Positions 8,295-17,099 of a stretch of 64,000 nt of DNA are shown here, in pieces. How positions within the stretch are numbered: position 1 is the first letter of the stretch; every line of letters begins with the position of its first letter. Source of the stretch: Chloroflexi bacterium OLB15 (lineage in GTDB: Bacteria > Chloroflexota > Anaerolineae > Aggregatilineales > Phototrophicaceae); contig LMZS01000015.1 in assembly GCA_001567085.1 (NCBI GenBank), positions 1 to 64,000 on the forward strand. Direction: 5' to 3'. A program made the translations under genes and the position numbers. Below the pieces are notes generated by a model, which saw nothing but the letters and a program-made list of their open reading frames with translations, searched no databases and had not been told where the DNA came from.

Positions 8295-9422
8295 TTAGGC
8301 TGCATCAGGGTTTGAACGCACATAGAGCCGGAAAACCGGCGGCTCAATCACTAATTCCTTATCGGTGCGATTTACGCGCAGCAGGCGTTTCTGTACCAGC
8401 ATACTCACGGCTAATTCGGTTTCAGCGCTTACGGTATAGGGATGCAATTTGGCGACCGCCTTAAGCACATATTGCTCGGAACGGTTTAGCCCCGTCCAGA
8501 TGCTGGCACATTCGGCTTTCACCGCCTGATTGGCGATCAGTATTTCGGCAACACGCTCAGCATTATACGTGCCCCAATCAACGATATTGGCTTCGGCAAG
8601 CGCGTTGAAACCGCCACGCAGCAGCCCGGCAAATCTTCCTGTAGCCTCAAGCAGCAGCGCATTTGCCAGATCGGGGAGGGTTTTGTCACGGCGACGTGAG
8701 ATAGAAGCGAGCATTTGCCGACCATCGGTTTCGTTATAGGGGCCAACATAAATGATATTGTCGGTGAATAGCTCAACAAATGGTTCCATATCCAGCAGCG
8801 GCAGCCCGTATCGCTCAACCAGAACAGGGATAGGGGAGCGGCTGAACGTGGTGTAGAGGAAATTTGACTTATGGCTATCTCGCAAACCGCGCAAAATCTG
8901 GAAAAATTTAGGGGGCATTTGCCGTAAAAGCTCCTCAAATTCGTCAAAAATAAGCACGATCTTGAGGTTTTTACGCAGAAAATACTCTAGTCCAAGCTCT
9001 AAATAGCGCACGCCCATGTACGAGAAAAGCGGATTGTTCCCGTCCTGAAGCATTTGATAGGCATCGTAAAAGCGCTTCGCTTCTTCCTGTGGCAGCTGCG
9101 GAAATGGGTATAGCGCCAGGAAAATGCGATGCATGATCAATTCAAAGCCTGCCCAAACCCGAAACTGCTGACTGTCTGGTAGGCTAGGGGAGGGTAGGGG
9201 GCCGAGCATATTGGCATCAACGACCACGACGTGCGTAGAATCGGCTTGAGACCCTAGAACAGTTTGCTTTACATCTGCCCGCGTCAAATGCTGAATCAAA
9301 TTTGATTTTCCTACGCTGCCGATGCCGATCACCGACGCAGCTTCAGAGGCATCCCAGCAGCGCAGGATTTGCGTCACTTCTTCGCGCCGAAATTCAAGCG
9401 GGTATTGTCGTTTATTATTCAT
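8295..9422 (-). CDS. P-loop ATPase (AAA/STAND-like) with C-terminal winged-helix-like region
   Basis: A 375-residue cytoplasmic protein. Walker A is GIGSVGKS at 33-40 and Walker B is IVLIFDEFEE at 155-164, followed by a sensor-like segment (FLYTTFSRSP). The C-terminal 80 residues (from WTGLNRSEQYVLKAVA) look like a winged helix. The layout recalls AAA_16/STAND or archaeal-type ATPases, where the P-loop domain acts as a signalling switch and the winged helix recognises DNA or protein. No effector domain is fused. It is directly upstream of the yigZ homologue with zero spacing. The role is unknown. Confidence 0.75.
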   Translation of the reverse strand: MNNKRQYPLEFRREEVTQILRCWDASEAASVIGIGSVGKSNLIQHLTRADVKQTVLGSQADSTHVVVVDANMLGPLPSPSLPDSQQFRVWAGFELIMHRIFLALYPFPQLPQEEAKRFYDAYQMLQDGNNPLFSYMGVRYLELGLEYFLRKNLKIVLIFDEFEELLRQMPPKFFQILRGLRDSHKSNFLYTTFSRSPIPVLVERYGLPLLDMEPFVELFTDNIIYVGPYNETDGRQMLASISRRRDKTLPDLANALLLEATGRFAGLLRGGFNALAEANIVDWGTYNAERVAEILIANQAVKAECASIWTGLNRSEQYVLKAVAKLHPYTVSAETELAVSMLVQKRLLRVNRTDKELVIEPPVFRLYVRSNPDAA

Positions 9423-9513
9423 ATTGGCGATTACTCGCTTCTGCCGTATAGTTGCTTAGAACATGTGGTCAGTATAGCGCGATTTGCTTGATGTGTCATT
9501 AGGGGTCAGAAGC

Positions 9514-10221
9514 ATGCAGAAACAGTATCGTTATCTTGGTTTTATCGGAGCGATGTTTGTGACCGTGCTCATCTTGAGCAATCTGTTGAGCAGCGCCAAA
9601 ATCATTGATTTGAATGCCTCAATCGGGCCAATTCCCCTCATTTTCGATGCTGGAACTCTAATTTTCCCCATTTCCTACATTTTCGGTGATATTTTGACCG
9701 AAGTTTATGGCTATAAAGCCTCTCGCCGCGTGATCTGGACAGGCTTTTTGGCGATGGTTTTGATGGGCATTTTCGTTTGGCTGGCAGGGGTGTTGCCCGG
9801 CGAAGCTATTTGGGAAAGCTATGCCGGGCAGTCAGCTTATGATGCAATTCTTGGCGGCATTAGCGGCCTAATCGTTGCCAGTTTAATAGCATACCTTGCT
9901 GGTGAGTTCTCAAACAGTTACGTGCTTGCCAGAATGAAAGTTGCCAGCAAAGGCCGGTGGCTGCCTGCGCGCACCATAGGAAGCACGCTAGTGGGTCAAG
10001 CTGTAGATACTGTCGCCTTTATTGGTGTGGCTACTGCGCTTGGCGTTTTTCACCCCGATCAATTTCTAGGGCTGGTCGTTACCAATTATATTTTCAAAGT
10101 TGGCATTGAAGTGATCATGACGCCGATCACGATTGTCATCATCAACTGGCTGAAGAAGGCCGAGGATGAGGATTACTACGACCACAACACGCAGTTCAAT
10201 CCATTTCGCATTAACAGCTAG
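9514..10221 (+). CDS. Queuosine precursor transporter (QPTR/YhhQ family)
   Basis: A 235-residue inner-membrane protein with about six hydrophobic segments. The family landmarks are LSNLLSSAKI near the N-terminus, then DAGTLIFPISYIFGDILTEVYGY, whose charged D-x-x-TEVYGY end is diagnostic. A later segment GQAVDTVAFIG follows. Members import the 7-deazaguanine precursors preQ0 or preQ1 for queuosine tRNA modification. I use the ATG at 9514, preceded by AGGGG at a good distance, rather than an upstream TTG. No queuosine synthesis gene lies in the window. Confidence 0.9.
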   Translation: MQKQYRYLGFIGAMFVTVLILSNLLSSAKIIDLNASIGPIPLIFDAGTLIFPISYIFGDILTEVYGYKASRRVIWTGFLAMVLMGIFVWLAGVLPGEAIWESYAGQSAYDAILGGISGLIVASLIAYLAGEFSNSYVLARMKVASKGRWLPARTIGSTLVGQAVDTVAFIGVATALGVFHPDQFLGLVVTNYIFKVGIEVIMTPITIVIINWLKKAEDEDYYDHNTQFNPFRINS

Positions 10222-10289
10222 AGATTACGGCGGTATTGACGCAGCGTGCTTATAAACGATTTTAATCAACGCTGGTGATGCAACGCTCC

Positions 10290-10318
10290 GAGAATCAAAA
10301 CCAAAACTGCTGAGAATC
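10290..10318 (+). repeat. Short direct repeat upstream of the recombinase gene
   Basis: GAGAATC occurs at 10290-10296 and again at 10312-10318, a 22-base spacing equal to about two helical turns. It lies about 60 bases before the palindromic recombination site. It could be an accessory protein site or chance; the unit is short. Confidence 0.25.
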
Positions 10319-10376
10319 GATTGTAGTTGCAGCATGAAATGCAGAGTTTTTTGCTTTACCAATCTTCTTGCGATAA

Positions 10377-10410
10377 ATTACTTCGTATAATGTACCATAT
10401 ACGAAGTTAG
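10377..10410. other. lox/dif-like recombination site upstream of the tyrosine recombinase
   Basis: Perfect 10-bp inverted arms ACTTCGTATA (10380-10389) and TATACGAAGT (10398-10407) flank an 8-bp spacer ATGTACCA (10390-10397). Taken as 13-8-13, the arms are ATTACTTCGTATA and TATACGAAGTTAG. Each differs from the phage P1 loxP arm at one position, and the spacer shares its first five bases (ATGTA) with loxP, giving 29 of 34 matches. It also reads as an 11-6-11 dif-like core (arms ending in ATAA, spacer TGTACC). Its right edge is 20 bases before the ATG of the recombinase gene. I found no second full copy in the window. Confidence 0.75.
10386..10391 (+). promoter_or_regulatory. Candidate -10 box inside the recombination site
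   Basis: TATAAT at 10386-10391 spans the left arm and spacer of the lox/dif-like site, 40 bases before the ATG at 10431. No convincing -35 is present at 17 bases; TTCTTG at 10365-10370 is a weak candidate. If used, recombinase binding to its site would cover its own promoter. Confidence 0.35.
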
Positions 10411-10430
10411 AGTTCTGAGATAACCCAAAC

Positions 10431-11465
10431 ATGCTCCAGAGATTTGATCAGCAAACGGAAACAGCCTTTCTACAGTTATTGGCGGAAAAATATCAGTTAC
10501 TAGGCCAACTCGATCTGCCGTCTAAACAGCGCTCTATCACGTCGCGCAATTTTGTCAGCGCGATCAATGCGCTTGCCGAATATATGCGCGAACACAATTT
10601 GCCGATTCCTAACCGCACAGTGCTTGAACGCTTTCGTGATGACATGGCTCATGGCCGTTGGCCAAACGGTGAACAATTATCTGTTAGTACCATCAACGCG
10701 CGATTGGCAGCGGCGCGAAAATGGCTGCGCTCTGTAGCAGATGATGTGGTTGACCTGCAAATGAAAATTGCGCTGCGCGATTGGGCGAATGTTAAGGACG
10801 TGAAACGAACACTGGTGCAAGATGAAGTTGAAAGTGAGGATGTGGTTGATTATGGGCGGCGCTTTGAATTGGAGGCCGTACAGCAGTTCATGCAAAGTTT
10901 CCCGACCCATCTCAAAGGCCGCCGTGATCGCGCAGTATGTGCCCTCGCCCTAGGGGCTGGCTTGCGCGTTAGCGAAATTGTCGCGCTCACCAAAACAGAC
11001 CTGTACAGCCGCAATCGTCACGGTCAGCCGGCGATCCTGATCCGTCGCGGTAAACACAACCGCAAACGCGCTGTCGTTATGGCCGACTGGAATTCATGGG
11101 TGTATAAGGCAGTCGAATCATACTTGCGCGGTGCCCTGCCCCAGCACGAGCGAGCGCCAATTATCCGCCGTGTGAGGCGATTTGAGGGAGATTTTATCTC
11201 AGTCGAGCGTTCCATTACTGAGCGCGGACTGCAAATGATGTTTGAGGGGAAAAAGCCGTATCGCATTGAATATCGGGGCGAACTGGTGATCCCGGCATTC
11301 CACGATTTTCGCCGTACCTACGCCTTTCTATGCCGCCAATTTGGCATGGAAATGGACGCGATAAGGGAGCAATTAGGCCACTCCAGCGTGGTTACCACTG
11401 AACGCTATATCGGTCACGATGTTGATTGGTCGCATCGCGTGCCCGGTTGGAAAGTGGATATTTAG
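10431..11465 (+). CDS. Tyrosine recombinase (solo Xer/Cre-like integrase)
   Basis: A 344-residue recombinase that would cut and rejoin DNA through a 3'-phosphotyrosine. The catalytic set is complete: R179 in GAGLRVSEI, a probable K208 in RRGKHNRKR, H291 and R294 in HDFRRT, H317 in LGHSS and the nucleophile Y326 in TTERYIGHD. An N-terminal SAM-like core-binding domain occupies about 35-120. Overall sequence is Xer/phage-integrase-like rather than close to Cre, although the length equals Cre (343). No phage or transposon genes surround it and there are no visible attachment-site repeats. The palindromic site just upstream is its likely target. The layout recalls single-recombinase Xer systems such as XerS or XerH, whose dif site lies beside the gene. 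Confidence 0.9.
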   Translation: MLQRFDQQTETAFLQLLAEKYQLLGQLDLPSKQRSITSRNFVSAINALAEYMREHNLPIPNRTVLERFRDDMAHGRWPNGEQLSVSTINARLAAARKWLRSVADDVVDLQMKIALRDWANVKDVKRTLVQDEVESEDVVDYGRRFELEAVQQFMQSFPTHLKGRRDRAVCALALGAGLRVSEIVALTKTDLYSRNRHGQPAILIRRGKHNRKRAVVMADWNSWVYKAVESYLRGALPQHERAPIIRRVRRFEGDFISVERSITERGLQMMFEGKKPYRIEYRGELVIPAFHDFRRTYAFLCRQFGMEMDAIREQLGHSSVVTTERYIGHDVDWSHRVPGWKVDI

Positions 11466-11490
11466 GCTTAAACTCCCCTGCCCTCCCGTT

Positions 11491-12825
11491 CTAGGTGTTG
11501 TTATTGCGACGGCGTATCAGTTCTGCGGCATCCTTAGCCTGTTTTTGCACAGCGGCGCGGTAATCAATCGTCTGAAACTGCCGATTTCGCATCAACCATA
11601 CACCATCAACCATCGTATCGGTGACATAAGAACCGTTGATACTGTGCACCAGCGCCGTAAAAGGATCGTTGGTTGGCAGCGGCGACCAACCAATTTCGTC
11701 ACGATCTAACATGATAATATCCGCCTTTTTCCCCGGTGTGAGATCGCCAATTTCTGCCTGTAAGCCTAACGCTTTTGCGCCGTTCGCTGTGGCCATTTCT
11801 AAGACTTCACGTGCCGGCAAAGCCCCCGGCCTTCGCTCGCGGTAACATGCCAACCGCGCTACTGTACGCATCTCGATAAACAGGTCGTAGTCATTGTTAT
11901 TACAAACATTATCCGTGCCGATGGCGACATTGATACCCGCCGTGCGCATACCCACTACGGGGGCGGCATCTGCTCCCGCTCGCATACTCGCGCCAGCACA
12001 GGTAATTGCGCTGAAGGGGCGCTGCGAAAGCAACCGCCAATCCTGTTCAGGGATAGTAACCGAATGGGCTGCGATAAGCGGCTGATCGAACATGCCAAGC
12101 ATTTCCATTTGCTGCGCCGCCGTTCGGCCAAACTGGCGCTGGCAGAATTCATCTTCCTCGCCGGTGGTGGATAGATGAATATGCAGCCCTGCCCCATACT
12201 TCTGTGCCAGATTGCGCTCTGCGAGCATGGTTTCCACACTGTTATCAACAAAGAATGCGTGGGGGCCCACCCATCCTTTAATGCGCGATCCTTTTTCGCC
12301 CTGCATATCTTCAAGAAATGCATCCAAATGAGCAAGTTCGCGTTCGCGCGCCACCGGATCGTTCAACTCTACAACGCCATATGCTAGCACGGCACGCATG
12401 CCACTTTGGCGCACTACTGGCACAACCTGCTCCATGAAGAAGTATTGATCAGCGAAAGTAGTGGTTCCGGTACGGATCATCTCGGCACAGCCGATCTCCA
12501 CCGCTGCTGGCACCATATCCGGAGTCATTACCAGCTCGAGCGTGCGAATGGAGTTATACCAGCCATCCAGCGTAAACAGCGATACGCCTTCAGCTAACCC
12601 GCGAAACAGCGTCATAGGCGTATGGGTATGCGCATTAACCAGGCCGGGCATCATCAGGCGGTTTGCGCAATCAATCCGCTCATCAAATGTGCCTGACGGT
12701 AATTGCGCGGCATCACCGACTGCGATGATGCGATCATCTTCAATTAGAAGGTAGCCACGATCAAAAATTTGATCTTTTTCACCTAAACATAGAATCAAGG
12801 CGTTATATAAAAGCGTGGTTGCCAT
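11491..12825 (-). CDS. Amidohydrolase of the SAH/MTA deaminase (TrzA/MtaD) family
   Basis: A metal-dependent hydrolase of about 444 residues. After a small beta-sandwich N-terminus, the TIM-barrel metal ligands are visible as NAHTHT, HIHLSTTGEEDEF, HSVTI and the catalytic Asp in IGTDN. The family deaminates adenosine-like compounds (S-adenosylhomocysteine, methylthioadenosine), guanine or related rings. Its neighbour in the opposite direction is a PnrA/BMP-type nucleoside transporter, which supports a purine nucleoside or base substrate. I set the start at the ATG at 12823-12825 (MATTLLYNALIL); AGGA lies about 13 bases before it. The longer open frame up to 12948 looks non-coding. An ATG at 12837 is an alternative. 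Confidence 0.85.
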   Translation of the reverse strand: MATTLLYNALILCLGEKDQIFDRGYLLIEDDRIIAVGDAAQLPSGTFDERIDCANRLMMPGLVNAHTHTPMTLFRGLAEGVSLFTLDGWYNSIRTLELVMTPDMVPAAVEIGCAEMIRTGTTTFADQYFFMEQVVPVVRQSGMRAVLAYGVVELNDPVARERELAHLDAFLEDMQGEKGSRIKGWVGPHAFFVDNSVETMLAERNLAQKYGAGLHIHLSTTGEEDEFCQRQFGRTAAQQMEMLGMFDQPLIAAHSVTIPEQDWRLLSQRPFSAITCAGASMRAGADAAPVVGMRTAGINVAIGTDNVCNNNDYDLFIEMRTVARLACYRERRPGALPAREVLEMATANGAKALGLQAEIGDLTPGKKADIIMLDRDEIGWSPLPTNDPFTALVHSINGSYVTDTMVDGVWLMRNRQFQTIDYRAAVQKQAKDAAELIRRRNNNT

Positions 12826-12934
12826 ATTGGCTTGCATCCTGTAGATTGGCTTACCAGAAAGTATTACTGAAGTGTTTGATACGGCACAACGATGACCAGT
12901 TTGGATATAGCACGATAAATTACAGCGCAACTTG

Positions 12935-12963
12935 TTGATTGTAACCAAACTGTAGGTTATTTT
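12935..12963 (+). promoter_or_regulatory. Possible promoter of the nucleoside ABC transporter operon
   Basis: TTGATT (12935-12940) and TATTTT (12958-12963) with a 17-base spacer lie about 85 bases before the ATG of the substrate-binding protein. The -10 match is weak. No purine-riboswitch core was recognised in the 222-base gap. Confidence 0.35.
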
Positions 12964-13047
12964 TTACCGCATTCTCACGATAGTTCTGAGATGAGAGAAA
13001 AGTTCCAATTGATCAGGTCAGTTTTTTGAAAAAGGAGAATATTGGTA

Positions 13048-14157
13048 ATGGAACTTCGTAAATGGGTAGGAATGGCAGCGCTCGCTACGTCATTGTTGCT
13101 TGCAACAAGCGCCGTAGCTGCACAGGACACCGAATATGTAGATCCATGTCTGGACGCATCAGCTACAGCAACAGAAGCGCCAGCAGCCCCCGCAGATAAT
13201 AGCGATGTTAGCTTCTCGATCATTTTGCCGAACCCCCGTGGTGACCGTTCATTTATTGACTCGGCAGCGGCAGGCGCAGAACGCGCCATCGCTGAGCTGG
13301 GCGTTGAAGGCACGATTGTAGAAACTGCGGGCGTACAGGAACACGACGCCGCAATTCGCCGCGCGGTACAGGATGAACCCGATCTGATTATCACTATTGC
13401 GGTAGATGCCAGCACGATTGAAGAGATTGTAGACGAGTTCCCTGATCAGAACTTTGCCGCGCAGGAAACCTTCTTCTTTACACCGGTGGATTATCCGAAC
13501 CTCGCGCTGACCACCATCCTCACACACGAGAACAGCTATCTGGCAGGGATTGCAGCTGGTATGCTTTCGCGCACGGGTATCGTTGGCTCAGTTGGCGGTT
13601 TAGATACTCCCGGCATCAACCTGTTCATCGTTGGCTTTGAAGAAGGCGTTCATGCAGCCTGCCCGGATTGCCAAACTCTGCGCAGCTATGTCGGCGATTT
13701 CTCTGACCCAGTTACAGGCAAGGAACAGGCGCTGGCATTGTACGAACAAGGCGCAGACATTCTGTATCAAGTAGCAGGCCGCAGCGGTGAAGGCGTTCTG
13801 GAAGCTGCTGCTGAAACCGGCAATTTCGCTATCGGCGTAGACAGCAATCAAGACGACCTGTATCCGGGCAGCGTGATTGTTTCTGCGATGAAGCGCGTTG
13901 ATAATGCGGTTTTCGGCTTCGTCCAAAGTGTGGTTGATGGCACCTACACTGGCGGCACGGCAAACTACGGCATGGCCGAAGGTTATGCAGGCCTAAGCTG
14001 GGACGTTGGTGTTTGCTCACGCACCTTTGACGAATACGGCCCCGAAGATATGGCGGCTGAATTGCCCGCAGTACGCGCAGCGATTGACGAAGCTCGCGCC
14101 GCAATTCTGGCGGGCGATATCGTCGTAACCAATGCGTTGGAAGAAGCCAGCAGCTAA
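13048..14157 (+). CDS. BMP/PnrA-type ABC transporter substrate-binding protein
   Basis: A 369-residue secreted binding protein of the Med/PnrA (BMP) family, known for binding purine nucleosides. The signal peptide is about 1-25, with no lipobox Cys. A short Ala/Thr/Pro linker (SATATEAPAAPADN) precedes the domain, as in many Chloroflexota binding proteins. Family features are a D-RSF-DSAAAG segment, TIAVDASTIEEI, NSYLAGIAAGMLSRTG and GVDSNQDDL. GGAG at 13034-13037 sets the ATG at 13048 as start rather than the TTG at 13042. It is the first gene of a four-gene transporter unit and is separated from the ATPase gene by a stem-loop. Confidence 0.92.
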   Translation: MELRKWVGMAALATSLLLATSAVAAQDTEYVDPCLDASATATEAPAAPADNSDVSFSIILPNPRGDRSFIDSAAAGAERAIAELGVEGTIVETAGVQEHDAAIRRAVQDEPDLIITIAVDASTIEEIVDEFPDQNFAAQETFFFTPVDYPNLALTTILTHENSYLAGIAAGMLSRTGIVGSVGGLDTPGINLFIVGFEEGVHAACPDCQTLRSYVGDFSDPVTGKEQALALYEQGADILYQVAGRSGEGVLEAAAETGNFAIGVDSNQDDLYPGSVIVSAMKRVDNAVFGFVQSVVDGTYTGGTANYGMAEGYAGLSWDVGVCSRTFDEYGPEDMAAELPAVRAAIDEARAAILAGDIVVTNALEEASS

Positions 14158-14180
14158 TCTGACATCTTTTACACGAACCG

Positions 14181-14205
14181 GGGGCGGTTACTTATTCGCC
14201 GCCCC
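14181..14205 (+). terminator. Intercistronic stem-loop after the binding-protein gene
   Basis: GGGGCGG (14181-14187) pairs with CCGCCCC (14199-14205) around an 11-base loop, with only a weak U run after it. Placed between an ABC binding-protein gene and its ATPase gene, it probably acts as a partial terminator or an mRNA-stabilising hairpin that keeps binding-protein levels higher than membrane components. Confidence 0.55.
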
Positions 14206-14262
14206 TTCATACCCATACAGGTCTTCTTTGATCCCCTACCCTATCCCTCACGGTAGCAAACT

Positions 14263-15807
14263 ATGACCAACGCTGTTGAAATGCGTGGTATTCGCAAATA
14301 TTTCGCTTCTACCGATACTCTGGCGGTAGATGGTGTTGATCTTGCTGTAGCCCCAGGTGAAGTGCATGCGCTGGTTGGTGAAAACGGCGCTGGCAAAACC
14401 ACCTTGATGAGCATTTTGTACGGGATGGTTTCGCCAGATGAAGGCGAAATCCTGATCAATGGCAAGCAGGCTTCTATAAAGCATCCAAACGATGCCATTC
14501 GCAGCGGCATTGGCATGGTGCACCAGCATTTCAAATTAGTACCTTCATTTACGGTTGCCGAAAATATTATGTTGGGTGTTGAACGCAACACGGCTGGTTT
14601 TGTGAATGCGCGAGCCGAATCCAATGATGTGCGAATCCTGGCAGACGCGTTCGGGCTAGCTGTTGATCCTGACCAGAAAATAGAAGACTTGCCGGTTGGC
14701 ATGCAGCAGCGCGTCGAAATCCTTAAGACTTTGCAGCGCGAAGCCCAAATACTGATTCTAGACGAGCCTACCGCAGTGCTGACGCCGCAAGAAGTGAATG
14801 AGCTGTATACCGTCATTCGCAGACTGGCGGATTCAGGCCGAGCCGTGATTTTGATCACCCATAAATTACTTGAAGTGAAAGCTGCCGCTGATCAGGTAAC
14901 TATTATGCGACGCGGCAAGCGTGTTGGCACCTACCCGGCCGCCAACCTGACCATTAATGAAATGGCAAATCAGATGGTTGGGCGAACGGTGCTGCTTGAG
15001 GTTGAAAAGCAGCCCGCAAAGCCGGGAGAGCCGGTTATTTCTGCTAAAAACTTACTGGTAGCTGCTACCGGCGGCGTTCCAGCCGTATTTGGCGTGAGCT
15101 TTGAAGTACGCAGCGGCGAGATTCTTGGAATTGCTGGCGTGAGCGGCAACGGGCAGACAGAACTGGTGGACGCAATTGCCGGTTTACGTCCCGTCGAAAG
15201 CGGCGAGATTCACTTCTTAAACCAGCCGATCACCCATAGTTCGGTGCGTGAACGACGATCAGCAGGCATGGCGCATATCCCTGAAGATCGTATGGAAACG
15301 GGGTTAAACCTGAAAACGACGTTAGACGAGAACGTGATCTCGACATCGTATCACCGCCCGCCCTTTTCTCGCGGCTGGCGGTTCCAGTTTGATGAGGTGC
15401 GGTCATTTACCCAGCGCGTCATTGATGCATTTCAAATCAAATCTGCAAGTGTAAGTGGCAGCGTGCGCACACTTTCTGGCGGCAATCTGCAAAAGATTGT
15501 GCTTGGGCGCGAACTCAACGGACACCCTAAATTTATCATTGCTAACCAACCGACGCGCGGATTGGACGTGGGCAGCATTGAATTTGTGCATAAAACACTG
15601 ATTGCAGAACGCGATGCTGGCGCGGCTATTTTGCTGGTTTCGGTAGAACTTGAAGAAATTATGTCGCTAAGCGACCGTATCGCTGTCATGTATGAGGGGC
15701 GCATCACCGGCATCCTGGATGGGGAAACTGCCAGTGAACAAGAAATTGCAATTTTGATGGCTGGTGGGCATCTGCCTGATTCTGTACCTATGGGATCCCC
15801 CTCATGA
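14263..15807 (+). CDS. ABC transporter ATPase, tandem domains (nucleoside/BMP type)
   Basis: A 514-residue protein with two ATP-binding cassettes. The first has a good Walker A (GENGAGKTT, about 40-48), a signature-like VGMQQRVEI, and Walker B with LILDEPTAVL. The second has a degenerate Walker A (GVSGNGQTEL, lacking Lys) but a clear signature LSGGNLQK and ANQPTRGLD. This is typical of the YufO/RbsA class. It powers uptake with the two permeases that follow; its stop overlaps the next start (ATGA). Confidence 0.93.
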   Translation: MTNAVEMRGIRKYFASTDTLAVDGVDLAVAPGEVHALVGENGAGKTTLMSILYGMVSPDEGEILINGKQASIKHPNDAIRSGIGMVHQHFKLVPSFTVAENIMLGVERNTAGFVNARAESNDVRILADAFGLAVDPDQKIEDLPVGMQQRVEILKTLQREAQILILDEPTAVLTPQEVNELYTVIRRLADSGRAVILITHKLLEVKAAADQVTIMRRGKRVGTYPAANLTINEMANQMVGRTVLLEVEKQPAKPGEPVISAKNLLVAATGGVPAVFGVSFEVRSGEILGIAGVSGNGQTELVDAIAGLRPVESGEIHFLNQPITHSSVRERRSAGMAHIPEDRMETGLNLKTTLDENVISTSYHRPPFSRGWRFQFDEVRSFTQRVIDAFQIKSASVSGSVRTLSGGNLQKIVLGRELNGHPKFIIANQPTRGLDVGSIEFVHKTLIAERDAGAAILLVSVELEEIMSLSDRIAVMYEGRITGILDGETASEQEIAILMAGGHLPDSVPMGSPS

Positions 15808-17099
15808 GCGAACAAACGGGTATTCGGCGTACGTTAGAGACCATTGGCGTTGCCCTGCTGGCGATCTTTCTTGGGTTGTTGGCTAGCAGCATCTTTGTGA
15901 TTATTGCGGGCAGCAACCCTGTGGATGCCTACCAACGGCTGTTCTGCGAAGGCTTTGGCGCGAAGGGCTGCCAGACTTTTGGTGATTTGCTAATACAAAC
16001 GGTGGTTGACGAGGATACTGGCGAATCACAGGCTGTATTTAGCCTGTTTTACGGAGAAGGCGGGCATAAGCTGGCGCTGATCCTTGAACGCGCCACCCCG
16101 CTGATTTTGACGGCGCTTTCGGCTACCGTAGCCTTCAAAGCGGGCATGTTCAGCATTGGTATGGATGGGCAATTTGTATTAGGGGCTTTGGCCGCTGCTT
16201 TTCTAGGCTACTGGCTGCCTAATCAGATTTATGCTATTGCAGGGATTACTGACCCTGAGCTTGCGCCTGAAGGCCTGAAAACGATCATGCATATATTAAT
16301 GCCGGCAGCCTGTTTGGGCGCGGCAATGATAGTAGGCGCGTTTTACTCATGGATCGCGGGCTTTCTCAAAGTCAAATTGAATATCAATGTGCTGATCAGC
16401 ACCATTATCTTAAATGCGATTGCGGTGCAGTTCGTCGGCTATATGGTGAATTACCCGCTGCGTTCGGATATGAACAATATTGCCCGCACAGCCCGCATTG
16501 ACGATACTGCATGGCTGATACCCTTCAATCGCGGATTGTTCGCTAACGCGGATATTGAGTGGTTTTCAGGGTCACGTCTGGGCGTAGGCTTCATCATCGC
16601 GGTCATAGCTGCCATTCTGGTCTGGTATTTTCTATACCGCACCACCAAAGGATATGAGCAGCGGATGGTGAATGGCTCGCCCTTATTTGCTCGATTTAGC
16701 GGCATTCCCAGTTCAAGGGCGATGCTCAGGGCGATGTTGATCAGCGGCGCGCTTAGTGGCATTGCCGGGGCAATTGAGGTGATCGGGGTTGAGCGGCGCA
16801 TTGTTGACGGATTTGCCGGCGCTGGCTCCGGTTTTGATGGTGTGCTGGTCGCCATTCTTGCGCGAGAATCGATTTTTGGCATCTTGTTTGTCGCCCCATT
16901 TTTCGCCGGGTTAGAACAAGGGGCGATCAATTTCCAATTTGGCAATCTGCCGCGCCAACTTGGCAATATCATCATCGCTTTCATTATTCTGTTTAACTCG
17001 ATGGAGTATTTCCTGCGTAATCGTATTGCCGCAATCTGGCGCAAGCGGCATGTTCTATCAAGCCCAGCTGCCCCCGCACCTACGGAAGCGAGTTCATGA
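15804..17099 (+). CDS. ABC transporter permease, nucleoside type, first subunit
   Basis: A 431-residue BPD_transp_2-family permease (YufP-like) with about 8-10 hydrophobic helices. The family segment TVAFKAGMFSIGMDGQF is at about 110 and GFDGVLVAILARESIFGI near 340. It has a periplasmic insertion of about 70 residues after the first helix (the Cys-containing FCEGFGAKGCQTFGD part), longer than in many homologues. It pairs with the next permease to form the channel. The stop overlaps the next ATG by 4 bases. Confidence 0.92.
   Translation: MSEQTGIRRTLETIGVALLAIFLGLLASSIFVIIAGSNPVDAYQRLFCEGFGAKGCQTFGDLLIQTVVDEDTGESQAVFSLFYGEGGHKLALILERATPLILTALSATVAFKAGMFSIGMDGQFVLGALAAAFLGYWLPNQIYAIAGITDPELAPEGLKTIMHILMPAACLGAAMIVGAFYSWIAGFLKVKLNINVLISTIILNAIAVQFVGYMVNYPLRSDMNNIARTARIDDTAWLIPFNRGLFANADIEWFSGSRLGVGFIIAVIAAILVWYFLYRTTKGYEQRMVNGSPLFARFSGIPSSRAMLRAMLISGALSGIAGAIEVIGVERRIVDGFAGAGSGFDGVLVAILARESIFGILFVAPFFAGLEQGAINFQFGNLPRQLGNIIIAFIILFNSMEYFLRNRIAAIWRKRHVLSSPAAPAPTEASS

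Noticed and set aside
10222-11465. Prophage or integrative element around the tyrosine recombinase
   Set aside because: Neighbours are ordinary metabolic genes, there are no phage, transfer or excisionase genes, no tRNA target and no flanking direct repeats.
14241-14858. 205-codon reverse open frame
   Set aside because: Antisense to the ABC ATPase, whose Walker motifs show that the forward frame is real.
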